Positions 16,944-25,031 of a stretch of DNA of 38,492 nucleotides are shown piece by piece. The stretch is from Gemmatimonadota bacterium (GTDB lineage: Bacteria > Gemmatimonadota > Gemmatimonadetes > Palauibacterales > Palauibacteraceae): contig JAJDUL010000013.1 in NCBI GenBank assembly GCA_022826685.1, positions 1 to 38,492 on the forward strand, read 5' to 3'. The notes below the pieces were generated by a model. It did no database searches. It had not been told where the DNA came from and saw only the letters and a program-made list of their open reading frames with translations. Position numbers and translations under genes: made by a program. Each line of letters starts with the position of its first letter. Position 1 is the first letter of the stretch.

Positions 16944-18245
16944 TCAGCGCGCCGGCAGCGGGATGGACGCGACGGAGGGGCGATCGAACTCGTCGCGGGA
17001 CACGCCCCAGATCCGGGAGGCGGTGAAGCGAAGCGCGTCGAACCGCTCCGGCAGTCGCACGTCGCGGGCGGCGCCATCGGCCTCGATGCGCAGCCAAAGG
17101 GGACCGCCGCCCAATCCGCCCGTATCGAGGTCGAGCGGCTGCAGCCATATCGTGCCGTTCTCGTCGCAACGGAAGTCCACGTAGCGGGGCAGGTAACTCG
17201 CGAGTTCGTGCGGCGCCCCCTGCACCATGTCGGCCATCTGATTCACGAGGCGCAGGCTGTCCTCGCGGGTGAGCCGAGCTGCGACGTCCCCGGTGACCTC
17301 CGCCTGCCTCAGCGCGAATACCGCTCCCGCGAACTGCCGGGGGCTGACCTCCGTGAACGGCACGGGGGGAAGGTCGATGGGATCCACCTCGGTGCCAGCG
17401 CCGTCGAAGCCGCGCAGCTGGTTCGTGACCCGATCGTATACGCGCACGAGATTCTCGCCGCAGGAGGCCCACAGCCGGTACCACAGGGGAAAACCGCCCT
17501 CGCTCGCGCTAAAATCTCCAGACGGGTCCTCCAGGACATCGCCGAGCGCCACGAGGGTTCGCGTTCCGCCGGTCTCCGGATCCACGGCGATGAGGTCGGC
17601 GCCCAGCAGCCCGAAACGGAACTGCAGCACGCCCCCCTGCATCGTCGCGGTCGAGTGTGGCACGACGATCTCACGGCCGAGCCTTGCCGTCCGCACCGAC
17701 GAATCCAGCATGCTCATGCCGCTTCGCACGCTGCCCCGGGGGACGGACGTCGACGCGAGAGAGAACTGCTCCGAGTCGGCGTCGGGTCGCGAGATCCGGA
17801 TCAGGGCGTGGTGCAGAAGGTCCAGGACCCACGCCTCGCCCTCCCAACCTCCCGCGACGAAAGCCGAGGGCATCGGGAATTCGTCAGGTCCGCCTCCGGC
17901 CGATCCGTGAGCGCCGAGGGACGCGCCATCCGCGCCGAATCCCACGAAGTACGGCTCCTGTGAGTTCAGAACCCAGACGGAGCCGTCGGCCAGGACGTCG
18001 AGGTCCCGGACCACCGCGAGGGATTCCGACGTGCCCAACACCTCGATGGCCGATGCCGGCAGTTCGATCGAGGGGAGCGGGTCATCGTCTACGGATGCAC
18101 TGTCGGCGCACGCCACGAACGCCGTGACGAACAGCAACACCGCAACGCGCCGAGACCTTCGGGTGATCGACCCAGGCTCGGCGGAGCGGGACCGCTCGCA
18201 TACCCTCGCTCGCCAGTTCGGCAACTCGAACCCCAGCTCAGGCAT
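16944..18245 (-). CDS. 6-bladed beta-propeller lipoprotein with HAAS-like leader remnant
   Basis: 433 residues. Signal and lipobox are R-R-S-R-R-V-A-V-L-L-F-V-T-A-F-V-A-C, with C46 as the likely lipidated residue. The propeller follows: L-D-V-L-A-D-G-S-V-W-V-L-N-S-Q-E, G-G-G-P-D-E-F-P-M-P-S-A-F, A-W-V-L-D-L-L-H-H-A-L, and G-T-I-W-L-Q-P-L-D. The first 19 residues, M-P-E-L-G-F-E-L-P-N-W-R-A-R-V-C-E-R-S, are not signal-like. They match the first residues of the HAAS genes (M-F-E-L-E-S-E-L-R-N-W-R-T-R-V-E-R-E-S). The gene therefore seems to have inherited the 5' end of a lost HAAS copy. The start overlaps the upstream HAAS gene by 8 bp, the same coupling used by HAAS genes after PadR. A shorter signal from an internal start is possible. 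Confidence 0.82.
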   Translation of the reverse strand: MPELGFELPNWRARVCERSRSAEPGSITRRSRRVAVLLFVTAFVACADSASVDDDPLPSIELPASAIEVLGTSESLAVVRDLDVLADGSVWVLNSQEPYFVGFGADGASLGAHGSAGGGPDEFPMPSAFVAGGWEGEAWVLDLLHHALIRISRPDADSEQFSLASTSVPRGSVRSGMSMLDSSVRTARLGREIVVPHSTATMQGGVLQFRFGLLGADLIAVDPETGGTRTLVALGDVLEDPSGDFSASEGGFPLWYRLWASCGENLVRVYDRVTNQLRGFDGAGTEVDPIDLPPVPFTEVSPRQFAGAVFALRQAEVTGDVAARLTREDSLRLVNQMADMVQGAPHELASYLPRYVDFRCDENGTIWLQPLDLDTGGLGGGPLWLRIEADGAARDVRLPERFDALRFTASRIWGVSRDEFDRPSVASIPLPAR

Positions 18246-18933
18246 TCCGTGCTCGCCGTGTCCTTGAGCGGGCGGATGCCCACTCGTGGCTGCGAAGCAG
18301 AAGGGCTGCAGCCACCAATACGTGCGCCCCGGACCACGTCCAGTACCCGAGGCCGAGATACGGGTAAACTGCGATCTCACCAGCGATGGCGACGGCCGAT
18401 CGATCCAGGAGATTCGCAACGCCGAATCCCAGGGCCGAGACGCCAAACGCGCCGATGGTCCAGGTGAGCCATCGCGCTCTCGATCGCCATGAACACAAGA
18501 GGGCCGGCAGGGTCATGGCCATGGCCAGATTGGGGATTAGAGGGAGAATCCAGCCGTCTGCGAGCGCCTGCTGGGGCCAGTGGTGTGCGGGAGCCGACCA
18601 CGGGACTTCAGCGTACACGGTTTGAAGCGCGGCAGGCCCGGCGACCGGCAGAAGAAGCGACGCCCCGTACATCGCCCATCCTGCCAGCAGGAGATATCGC
18701 CACCTGGGCCGTCCGGCCTTGGTGAACTCCTTCGCGAGCGCCGTTGACGCACCCAGACGCTCCCGAGCGACCAGCAGTGCACGGTGCGGGGCAAGGGCCG
18801 GGTTCAGTTCCAATTCCAGGTCGACGCGTGCACGCAGGTGGTCCTCGAGTTCATCCAGTTCTCGGGGAGAGAGAGACGACCTGCGTTCGAGGCGCCTGCG
18901 CCAACTCGTGATCCCGGTCTCCAGCTCAAACAC
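18238..18933 (-). CDS. HAAS-domain membrane protein of the second PadR operon
   Basis: 231 residues, GTG start inside the PadR stop region (8-bp overlap). The HAAS domain covers residues 1-65 (V-F-E-L-E-T-G-I-T-S-W-R-R-R-L, S-P-R-E-L-D-E-L-E-D-H-L-R-A-R-V). Then come A-G-R-P-R-W-R-Y-L-L-L-A-G-W-A-M-Y, about five TMs and a basic tail. It is a paralogue of the three tandem HAAS proteins at 14.4-16.5 kb. The start at 18933 was taken over an upstream ATG because it aligns with paralogue starts and conserves the overlap. It probably forms an inner-membrane sensor paired with the PadR upstream. Confidence 0.86.
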   Translation of the reverse strand: MFELETGITSWRRRLERRSSLSPRELDELEDHLRARVDLELELNPALAPHRALLVARERLGASTALAKEFTKAGRPRWRYLLLAGWAMYGASLLLPVAGPAALQTVYAEVPWSAPAHHWPQQALADGWILPLIPNLAMAMTLPALLCSWRSRARWLTWTIGAFGVSALGFGVANLLDRSAVAIAGEIAVYPYLGLGYWTWSGAHVLVAAALLLRSHEWASARSRTRRARNA

Positions 18934-19267
18934 GACCGCTTCCCCACGACAACTCGAGGGCGCCATACACCGCACGCCAGCTTTCGCGGTCGGTCGCCAG
19001 CCGCCGCTTCCCGCGGACCGTGAGCCGGTAGTATTTTCGGCGCCGCCCCGCCTCGGTGAGCTCCCAGCGGCCGGCGATCAACCCATCGCGCTCCAGCCGG
19101 TGGAGGACGGGGTAGAGCATCCCGTCGGACCACTCAAGTTCACCTCCCGAAAGCAACCTCACCTTGTTGAGGATCTCGTAGCCGTAGCTCTCACCACCGG
19201 CAAGAATGGAAAGCACCATCGGGCGTGACGACGCAGCCACGAGCTCTTTGTAGACCGGCTTCTTCAT
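18926..19267 (-). CDS. PadR-family transcriptional regulator (second copy)
   Basis: 113 residues, a clear paralogue of the regulator at 16.5-16.8 kb with the same start (M-K-K-P-V-Y-K-E-L-V) and the same S-D-G-M-L-Y-P-V-L-H-R-L-E-R-D-G-L-I wing region. Differences cluster in the dimer and C-terminal helices: I-A-G-R-W-E-L-T-E-A against I-K-G-H-W-Q-L-T-D-E. The start at 19267 was chosen by alignment; the frame remains open further upstream through the operator. It heads a three-gene operon, PadR-HAAS-propeller. A related palindromic element precedes it, consistent with autorepression. Confidence 0.93.
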   Translation of the reverse strand: MKKPVYKELVAASSRPMVLSILAGGESYGYEILNKVRLLSGGELEWSDGMLYPVLHRLERDGLIAGRWELTEAGRRRKYYRLTVRGKRRLATDRESWRAVYGALELSWGSGRV

Positions 19268-19289
19268 TCGATCCCCGACTTCGGTGACG

Positions 19290-19330
19290 CATACCACGAA
19301 GTACAATGTACCTTGAGACACAAGGTATAG
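19290..19330. promoter_or_regulatory. Operator-like element upstream of PadR (19.3 kb)
   Basis: The stretch contains TACCTTG, a 5-bp spacer and CAAGGTA, a perfect 7-bp inverted repeat, within AATGTACCTTGAGACACAAG followed by GTATAGGG. It shares the AATGTACCTTG core and the GGTATAGGG end with the element near 16.86 kb, at a similar distance from the PadR start. Probable PadR binding site. Confidence 0.65.
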
Positions 19331-19389
19331 GGATCGGAGAATCCGTCAAGAGCGTCCCGCCTGTCATGCCCGTGAACTGTCGTCCCGGC

Positions 19390-20373
19390 TCAGAGGCCGA
19401 GGTCGAGCAGGACCTTCCCGACCGGACCGGATTCCACGGCCTCGTGGGCGGCCACGATGTTCTCGAGCGCGAACCGGTCCGCGACCGTGTGGCGCAGTTC
19501 ACCCTCGGCCAGCCACTTCGTGAGATCTTCCACCGCCTTCAGCTTCGCGTCCTCCGGCATGAGGAAGACGAGTTCGAAGCGCACCGTGAGGTTCTTGTAG
19601 AGGAGCGTGTAGAAGGGGACGGACGGCTCGGGTTCGCCCTCCGAGGCGTAGGCGGAGATCACGCCGTTCGCCTTCAACATCGCGATCGAGGCGTCGAGAT
19701 TTCCGCCCATCTCCACCTCGACGATCCGGTCGACGCCCTCTCCGTCGGTCAGTTCCGCGACGCGGGCCGGGACATCCTCCTCGCGATAGTTGATGACGGT
19801 GTCCGCACCCGCGGCTCGCGCGATCCTCGCCTTCTCGTCCGCGCTCACGGTCGAGAGGACGCGAGCGCCTCCGAGCCTGGCGCACTGGATCGCATAGGCG
19901 CCGACCGCGCCCGCGCCGCCGGTCACGAGCACGGTCTGCCCCTCGACGGGCCCGTCGCCGTACACGCAGCGATGCGCGGTCAGGGCCGGGATGCCGAGAC
20001 ACGCGCCGTCCGTGAAGGTCGCGTTCGGGGGGAGCGGGACGGCCCGGGACTCGGGGACGGTGGCGAACTCCGCCGCGGTACCGAGGTTGCGCCCCCACTG
20101 CGCCTCGTAGACCCAGACGCGGTTGCCGAGCCTTCCGGAGTCGACGTCTTCCCCCACCTGGTCGATGACGCCGGCGCCGTCGAAATGCGGCACCACGAGC
20201 GTGGAATCCAGCGCGCCGCGGCCGCCGGCACGCCGCTTCACGTCGACCGGGTTGACTCCCGAGGCGCGTACGCGGACCCGAACCTCGCCGGGGCCCGGCG
20301 CCGGCGTCTCCTGCTCCCCCACCTCCAGCACGTCGCCCGCCGATCCCAGTTTCGTGTACCATGCTGCTCGCAT
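19390..20373 (-). CDS. MDR-family NADPH:quinone reductase-like oxidoreductase
   Basis: A 327-residue medium-chain dehydrogenase/reductase lacking the structural-zinc cysteines, as in quinone oxidoreductases (zeta-crystallin type). Visible are the GroES-like N-domain (G-E-V-R-V-R-V-R-A-S-G-V-N-P-V-D-V-K), the nucleotide site V-T-G-G-A-G-A-V-G-A-Y-A, and the C-terminal V-G-K-V-L-L-D-L. It would transfer hydride from NADPH to a quinone or enone. It lies 15 bp after the SDR gene and closes the P450 cluster; enoyl or quinone reduction would fit modification of an oxidised intermediate. The substrate is not readable from sequence. Confidence 0.9.
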   Translation of the reverse strand: MRAAWYTKLGSAGDVLEVGEQETPAPGPGEVRVRVRASGVNPVDVKRRAGGRGALDSTLVVPHFDGAGVIDQVGEDVDSGRLGNRVWVYEAQWGRNLGTAAEFATVPESRAVPLPPNATFTDGACLGIPALTAHRCVYGDGPVEGQTVLVTGGAGAVGAYAIQCARLGGARVLSTVSADEKARIARAAGADTVINYREEDVPARVAELTDGEGVDRIVEVEMGGNLDASIAMLKANGVISAYASEGEPEPSVPFYTLLYKNLTVRFELVFLMPEDAKLKAVEDLTKWLAEGELRHTVADRFALENIVAAHEAVESGPVGKVLLDLGL

Positions 20374-20388
20374 GTCGTCGTTCTCCCG

Positions 20389-21201
20389 CTATTCGCCGCT
20401 GGGGTCGCTGCTCGCGTCCACGCTGGAACTCAGGCCTTCGGTGTGTCCGTCCACCGGGAGCGCCTGACCGGATATCTTCGCACCCGCGTCCGACGTGAGG
20501 AAGAGGACGAGCGCGGCCACGTCCTCGGCGTCGACGAAGCGCCGGAGCGAAATCTGCCGCAACCAGTTCTGCCGCACCGCCTCTTCGGACACCCCCCGGG
20601 TCGCCGCCTGGGCGGCGATCACGCGGTCGATGCGGTCGCCGCGAACGCTGCCCGGGCAGATCGCGTTCACGCGGATCCCGGCCGGACCCAGCTCCATGGC
20701 GAGGGTGCGGGTGAAGCCGATCACGCCCCACTTCGCCGTGGCGTAGGGGCTCCGCAGCGGATAGCCGTGGAGTCCGGCGGTCGAGGAGAGGTTCACGATC
20801 GATCCGCCCCCCGCCCGCCGCAGGGCCGGGACGGCGGCCCGGGCACAGAGGAACATGCCGTCGAGGTTGACCGCCAGCGTCTGTCGCCAGCCGTCGAGAT
20901 CGAGCGTCTCGACGGGTCCGGTCGGGCCCGCCGTCCCGGCGTTGTTCACGAGCACGTCGAGGCCCCCTAGCCGCGCGAGCGCCTCCGCGAACAGCCGCTC
21001 CACATCGGCTTCCACGCCGACATCGGCCACCGTCCCGGCGAGGTCGCCCTCCGCCGAACGCAGAAAATCGTCGAGCGCGCCGGCATCCCGGTCGCAGACG
21101 TGCACCCGCGCCCCTTCGCCGAGCCAGGCCGATGCGATCGCCCGGCCGATTCCCGCCCCGGCGCCGGTGATGACGACCCGCCGGCCCCGATGCGCGGACA
21201 C
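20389..21201 (-). CDS. Short-chain dehydrogenase/reductase (SDR)
   Basis: 270 residues from a GTG start. Classical SDR motifs: T-G-A-G-A-G-I-G cofactor loop near residue 13, N-N-A-G, catalytic Ser in L-S-S-T-A-G and Y-A-T-A-K, and the post-catalytic R-V-N-A-I-C-P-G-S-V. An oxidoreductase of alcohols and ketones using NAD(P). The start was set at 21201 because it lies 5 bp after the panB stop and puts the cofactor loop at the normal position; the open frame further upstream is a shadow of panB. The C-terminal S-S-S-V-D-A-S-S-D-P tail is slightly longer than usual. Likely acts with the P450 and MDR enzymes of the operon. Confidence 0.9.
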   Translation of the reverse strand: MSAHRGRRVVITGAGAGIGRAIASAWLGEGARVHVCDRDAGALDDFLRSAEGDLAGTVADVGVEADVERLFAEALARLGGLDVLVNNAGTAGPTGPVETLDLDGWRQTLAVNLDGMFLCARAAVPALRRAGGGSIVNLSSTAGLHGYPLRSPYATAKWGVIGFTRTLAMELGPAGIRVNAICPGSVRGDRIDRVIAAQAATRGVSEEAVRQNWLRQISLRRFVDAEDVAALVLFLTSDAGAKISGQALPVDGHTEGLSSSVDASSDPSGE

Positions 21202-21206
21202 GTCGC

Positions 21207-22064
21207 TCAACCCCCGTCCCCGGCCGGTTCGTAGCTGTGTTCCTCCGCGGGGTAACTCCCCGCCCGCACCTCCTCGGCGTAGCGCGCGACGGCCTCCCGC
21301 GTGGCCTTCCCGAGTTCGGCGTACCGTTTCAGGAAGCGCGGGCTGAACCCTTCGTTCAGGCCGAGCATGTCGTGCAGCACGAGCACCTGTCCGTCGCAGT
21401 CCGGTCCGGCGCCGATCCCGATCGTCGGTACGGAGACGGCTTCCGTCACCCGCCGCGCCAGCGGGGTCGGGATCAGTTCGAGAACGATGGCGAAGGCGCC
21501 CACCTCCTCCAGGGCGACGGCATCCTCCTCCAGGAACATCGCCGCATCCTCGTCCATCCCCTGAATCCGGGGTCCCCCCAGCGCGTGCACGGCCTGCGGC
21601 GTGAACCCGAGATGACCCACTACGGGGATCCCCGCCCCGACGATCGCCTCCACCGTATCCAGGATCTCGCCCCCGCCCTCGAGCTTCACGGCTGCGGCGC
21701 CGGTGTGCTTGAGGATGTTCCCCGCGTTCCGCACCGCCTCCTCGATCGAGACCTGGTAGCTGAGGAAGGGCATGTCGACGACGACCAGGGCGCGGGATGC
21801 GCCCCGTGCCACGATGCGGCCGTGGTAGGTCATCTGCTCCACGGTGGCGGAAAGCGTCGTCTCCTCTCCGCACAGGACGCTCGCCAGGGAGTCGCCCACG
21901 AGAATCAGATCCGCGCCCGCCGCGTCCACGAGCGATGCGAACAGCGCGTCATAGGCGGTGATGGCGACGATCTTCTCTCCGCGGGATTTCATCGCCACGA
22001 GATCGAACGTCGTCAGCTTCCGTTGCGCGGAGCTTCCGCCCGGCACGCTCATGGTTCGCGTCAT
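21207..22064 (-). CDS. panB: 3-methyl-2-oxobutanoate hydroxymethyltransferase (PanB)
   Basis: 285 residues, normal PanB length. It makes ketopantoate from 2-oxoisovalerate and methylene-tetrahydrofolate in pantothenate/CoA synthesis. Hallmarks: I-T-A-Y-D-A near the start, V-G-D-S-L with metal-ligand Asp, V-K-L-E-G-G, V-V-G-H-L-G-F-T-P-Q, catalytic-region L-E-L-I-P, and T-I-G-I-G-A-G-P-D-C-D-G-Q-V-L-V-L-H-D-M-L-G. The setting is unusual: downstream of a P450 and ferredoxin, and 5 bp before an SDR. No panC or panD is nearby, and a PanE-family gene is 18 kb away. An in-frame ATG a few codons in (M-S-V-P-G) is an alternative start. Confidence 0.95.
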   Translation of the reverse strand: MTRTMSVPGGSSAQRKLTTFDLVAMKSRGEKIVAITAYDALFASLVDAAGADLILVGDSLASVLCGEETTLSATVEQMTYHGRIVARGASRALVVVDMPFLSYQVSIEEAVRNAGNILKHTGAAAVKLEGGGEILDTVEAIVGAGIPVVGHLGFTPQAVHALGGPRIQGMDEDAAMFLEEDAVALEEVGAFAIVLELIPTPLARRVTEAVSVPTIGIGAGPDCDGQVLVLHDMLGLNEGFSPRFLKRYAELGKATREAVARYAEEVRAGSYPAEEHSYEPAGDGG

Positions 22065-22090
22065 GGTGTCATCCTCGTGTCATGCTCCGG

Positions 22091-22327
22091 TCAACTCCTC
22101 GCGCCCGGCTCAGGCGGAAAGAGCGTCCGGCCGGTCTCGGAATCCATCACCCGGATCGCGCTCACGGGACAGTTCGCCGCCGCCTCGAGGACGCGCGCCG
22201 CCGGATCGCCCCCCGCATCGACGACCGTCGACTGGCGGTGCTCGTTGTGCGCGAACACGCCCGGCGCGGTGGCCACGCACATCGCGTTGCCGACGCAGAG
22301 CCCGTGGTCGACCCCGATCCTCACCAT
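22091..22327 (-). CDS. [3Fe-4S]-type ferredoxin, P450 redox partner
   Basis: 78 residues. Cysteines at 11, 17 and 53 follow the pattern C-x5-C … C-P (C-V-G-N-A-M-C, then A-N-C-P-V-S-A-I). The central position of a normal 4Fe-4S motif is missing its Cys, as in the small ferredoxins that feed actinobacterial-type P450s. The A-P-G-V-F stretch is also typical. It starts 7 bp after the P450 stop, so the two are co-transcribed, and it almost surely delivers electrons to that P450. No dedicated ferredoxin reductase is present in the window. Start chosen at the ATG encoding M-V-R-I-G-V-D. Confidence 0.9.
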   Translation of the reverse strand: MVRIGVDHGLCVGNAMCVATAPGVFAHNEHRQSTVVDAGGDPAARVLEAAANCPVSAIRVMDSETGRTLFPPEPGARS

Positions 22328-22334
22328 GCAGCTC

Positions 22335-23525
22335 TCACGCCGGGACGCCCCATGCGACGGGCATGGATTCGATGGACCGGAACTGGATGCTCGGCTGGTA
22401 GCACAGTTCATCCGTCTCGAGCGTGAACCGCTCGAAGCGGCGCGCCAGCCCGCGGAAGACCTCCTGCCCCTCGATGCGCGCGAGCGCGACGCCGAGGCAG
22501 TAGTGGATCCCGGAGCCGAAGGAGAGGTGCGGGTTCGGCTGGCGCCCGATATCGAACCGGTCCGGGTCCTCGAACACGGACGGGTCCCGGTTCGCCGCGG
22601 CGATGATCCAGCGGATCCGCTCGCCCGGCGAGAGCGTCTTCCCGCACAGTTCGGCTTCCTGCGCGACAATGCGCTGGGTCGATTTCACCGGCGGGTCGAA
22701 GCGGAGACACTCCTCGGTCGCCGTCCGCGCGAAGCGGTCGGGGTCCCCCCGGAGCCTGTCCCACTGCGCCGGATGCTCGATGAAGGCGCGGAGACCGTTG
22801 CAGATCAGGTTCATCGTGGTCTCGTGTCCCGCGAACAGCATCAGTCCGGTGTTCACGAGCACCTGGTGCCGCGTGAAGACGCCGTCGGTCTCCCCCTGCG
22901 CCAGCGCCGAGATGAGGTCGTCCCCGGGATTCTCGATCCGCTCCTCGACGAACGGAAGGGCGTACTCCACGATGCCGCGGATCCCCTCCGTCAGGGGCCG
23001 CAGCCGGTCGGGTTCTCCGCGATTGAGGTGGAGGATGCTGTCCGCGAGCCCCCGGAGCGTGTCCATGTCCTCGCGGGGGACGCCCATCAGCCGCGCGATG
23101 ATCCGCACGGGGAGCGGCGCCGCCAAGTCGGTGACGACGTTCATCCGTCCCCTGGGCCACAACTCATCCAGGAGTTCGTCCACCGCCCGGCGCACGAAGG
23201 GGCGCCAGCTCTCCATCGCCGTCGGGGTGAAGAAGGAGTGAACCGTCTTCCGCTGCTCGAGGTGCTCGGGCCGGTCCTGCTCTACGAGTTGATCCGCCCG
23301 GAACGTCCTGACCTCGTCGAACAGGGGCGCGTCCTCGGGCAGCACCGGCGGGTACGGCGCCCCCTCGACGCCCCGGATCACAGCGGAGGAGAAGAGTTCG
23401 TGGTGTCGGAGGATCCAGACGACGGGATCGTACCCCGTCACGACCCACAGCCCGAACTTCTCGTTCCAGTGGACGGGATCCCGCTCCCGCAGCCGGGCGA
23501 ACGAGGCGTACGGGCGCGCGATCAC
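22335..23525 (-). CDS. Cytochrome P450
   Basis: About 396 residues from the GTG used here. The haem loop F-G-S-G-I-H-Y-C-L-G has its Cys thiolate ligand. The I-helix oxygen-activation motif A-G-H-E-T-T and the K-helix E-C-L-R are present, followed by R-F-D-P-P. This is a soluble bacterial class I P450, using the adjacent ferredoxin. No conventional ATG opens the domain: the family-like N-terminus L-F-A-E-E-V-I-A-R-P-Y-A-S-F-A-R-L-R begins upstream of the GTG. The real start may be a CTG near 23597, only a few bases after the stop of the binding-protein gene. The substrate is unknown; the neighbouring SDR and MDR suggest further oxidation or reduction of the hydroxylated product. Confidence 0.92.
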   Translation of the reverse strand: MIARPYASFARLRERDPVHWNEKFGLWVVTGYDPVVWILRHHELFSSAVIRGVEGAPYPPVLPEDAPLFDEVRTFRADQLVEQDRPEHLEQRKTVHSFFTPTAMESWRPFVRRAVDELLDELWPRGRMNVVTDLAAPLPVRIIARLMGVPREDMDTLRGLADSILHLNRGEPDRLRPLTEGIRGIVEYALPFVEERIENPGDDLISALAQGETDGVFTRHQVLVNTGLMLFAGHETTMNLICNGLRAFIEHPAQWDRLRGDPDRFARTATEECLRFDPPVKSTQRIVAQEAELCGKTLSPGERIRWIIAAANRDPSVFEDPDRFDIGRQPNPHLSFGSGIHYCLGVALARIEGQEVFRGLARRFERFTLETDELCYQPSIQFRSIESMPVAWGVPA

Positions 23526-23604
23526 CTCCTCCGCGAAGAGGTCGTCGAGATCCGGTCCCGAAGCGGCAGCCCGTGACGGACTGTCAGCAGCCCCTGACAG
23601 GCTG

Positions 23605-24888
23605 CTACGGGGCGAACCGATAGACGACGGGCAACCGCTCGACATCGGTGACGCTCGAATCCGTGTGGTGGTAGATGTTCTGCCGTCCGGTGCCGCAGTC
23701 GCCGAAGGCGTCGCAGGAAATCGTGCCGATGAGACCCTCGATGCCGACGGCTCCGATCCGCGCGCGCAGTGCGGCGCGGTCGATGTAGAGCCGTCCGCCT
23801 TCCTCCACCGCCACGGCGTCGATGGCGTCGAGCAGAAACGTCGTCGCATCGTAGGCAAGCGCCCAGTATGGGGTCGTCGGATGCTGACCGTACTCGGCTT
23901 GGTACGCGGCGATGACGGTCTCGGCGCTTTTCCCGGTCACCGCGTTGACGTTGCCGCCGTAGTCCGCTTCGGGCCCGGCGAAGTAGATCCCCTCGGACTG
24001 TGGTTCCGCGAGAAACTCCGAGACGAGGAGGGCGGCGCCGGAGATCAGCGTCACGCCCTCGAGGCCGTCGAACGCGCGCGCCTGCGCCGCGAACGGCGAG
24101 CCTTCGGGGCGGAAGAGCGGGAAGAAGATTCCGTCCGACCCGGCGGCCGCGAACTCGGCAAGCACGGACGTCATGTCCGTCTGACCCTTCGTGATCGCGG
24201 TAGCTACCGGGACCTCTCCGCCGGCCGCGCGAAACGCATCCCCGAAGGCGGCCGCCAGCGCCGTCGTGTAGGGATCCCCGTCGTGCAGCGTGGCGATCCG
24301 ACGGAGGCCCAGTTGATTGTAGGCGAAGTCCGCCACGGCCCGCGCCTGGTACAGGTCGTTGTTGGCCACGCGGAAATAGCCGGGGTGGTGGTGCGGGTTC
24401 GGGTTGCCCGCCAGATCCGAGGTCAGCAGCGGTGATGTGGTGCTCGGCGCGATCATCACGTACCCCGCCGCGCTGATCACCGGTGAGGCCGCCACAGCCG
24501 CGGCCGAACAGGATGTGCCGATGACGCCCAGGATCTGCGGGTCGGCAACGATCTCGCGGGCGCCCGCCGCGCCCCCGTCCGGGGAGCACATGGAGTCCAG
24601 CGGATCACCCAGGTCGACGGATCGGCCGCGAACGGCGCCAACGTCCCGGACGGCAAGCTCGACTCCGCGCCGCACAGGCTCCCCCAACGAAGACGCTCCG
24701 GTCATCGACAGGAGCGAACGGACCTGTACCGCTTCGCCTCGGCTCAAGGTGACCGTCCCCAGCGGTCCCGGCTCGAAGCTCGATGGCCCGGTGCTTCCAT
24801 CACACGAGACCGCGAGCACCGAGACCGCGAGTACTGCCGCCGGAACCCCGATTCGCGTCCGTCGAACGGTTCCCCACCCTGCGTGCAT
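23605..24888 (-). CDS. ABC-type branched-chain amino-acid-like substrate-binding lipoprotein
   Basis: 427 residues with a lipoprotein signal (V-L-A-V-S-V-L-A-V-S-C, lipidated C29). A type I periplasmic-binding fold of the LivK family follows: S-L-L-S-M-T-G near the start, G-V-I-G-T-S-C-S-A-A-A-V-A-A-S-P-V, A-Y-N-Q-L-G-L-R-R-I-A-T-L-H-D-G-D-P-Y, and Y-W-A-L-A-Y-D-A-T-T-F-L-L-D-A-I. It binds a small ligand outside the cytoplasmic membrane. No permease or ATPase genes for an importer lie nearby, so it may serve a remote transporter or a sensing role. It leads the run into the P450 gene. The start was set at 24888 because of a GAGGGGAG ribosome site and the signal peptide; the frame stays open further upstream. 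Confidence 0.88.
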   Translation of the reverse strand: MHAGWGTVRRTRIGVPAAVLAVSVLAVSCDGSTGPSSFEPGPLGTVTLSRGEAVQVRSLLSMTGASSLGEPVRRGVELAVRDVGAVRGRSVDLGDPLDSMCSPDGGAAGAREIVADPQILGVIGTSCSAAAVAASPVISAAGYVMIAPSTTSPLLTSDLAGNPNPHHHPGYFRVANNDLYQARAVADFAYNQLGLRRIATLHDGDPYTTALAAAFGDAFRAAGGEVPVATAITKGQTDMTSVLAEFAAAGSDGIFFPLFRPEGSPFAAQARAFDGLEGVTLISGAALLVSEFLAEPQSEGIYFAGPEADYGGNVNAVTGKSAETVIAAYQAEYGQHPTTPYWALAYDATTFLLDAIDAVAVEEGGRLYIDRAALRARIGAVGIEGLIGTISCDAFGDCGTGRQNIYHHTDSSVTDVERLPVVYRFAP

Positions 24889-25031
24889 GATCACTCCCCT
24901 CGTGACAGGTCGTACGGTCTGCCGCAAGCTACGCACACGTATCGGCCCCTCCAAGACGTTCCAGCCAGCGTCAGCGACGGGGTTCGCCGAAGGATGACGG
25001 GTATGACAGTCGACGCCTGGAGGGGATCGCG

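Noticed and set aside
23526..23858. Longer P450 N-terminus starting at an ATG inside the binding-protein gene
   Set aside because: The extra residues are Ser/Arg/Pro-rich antiframe text. Only the part after about 23597 looks like a P450 N-terminus.
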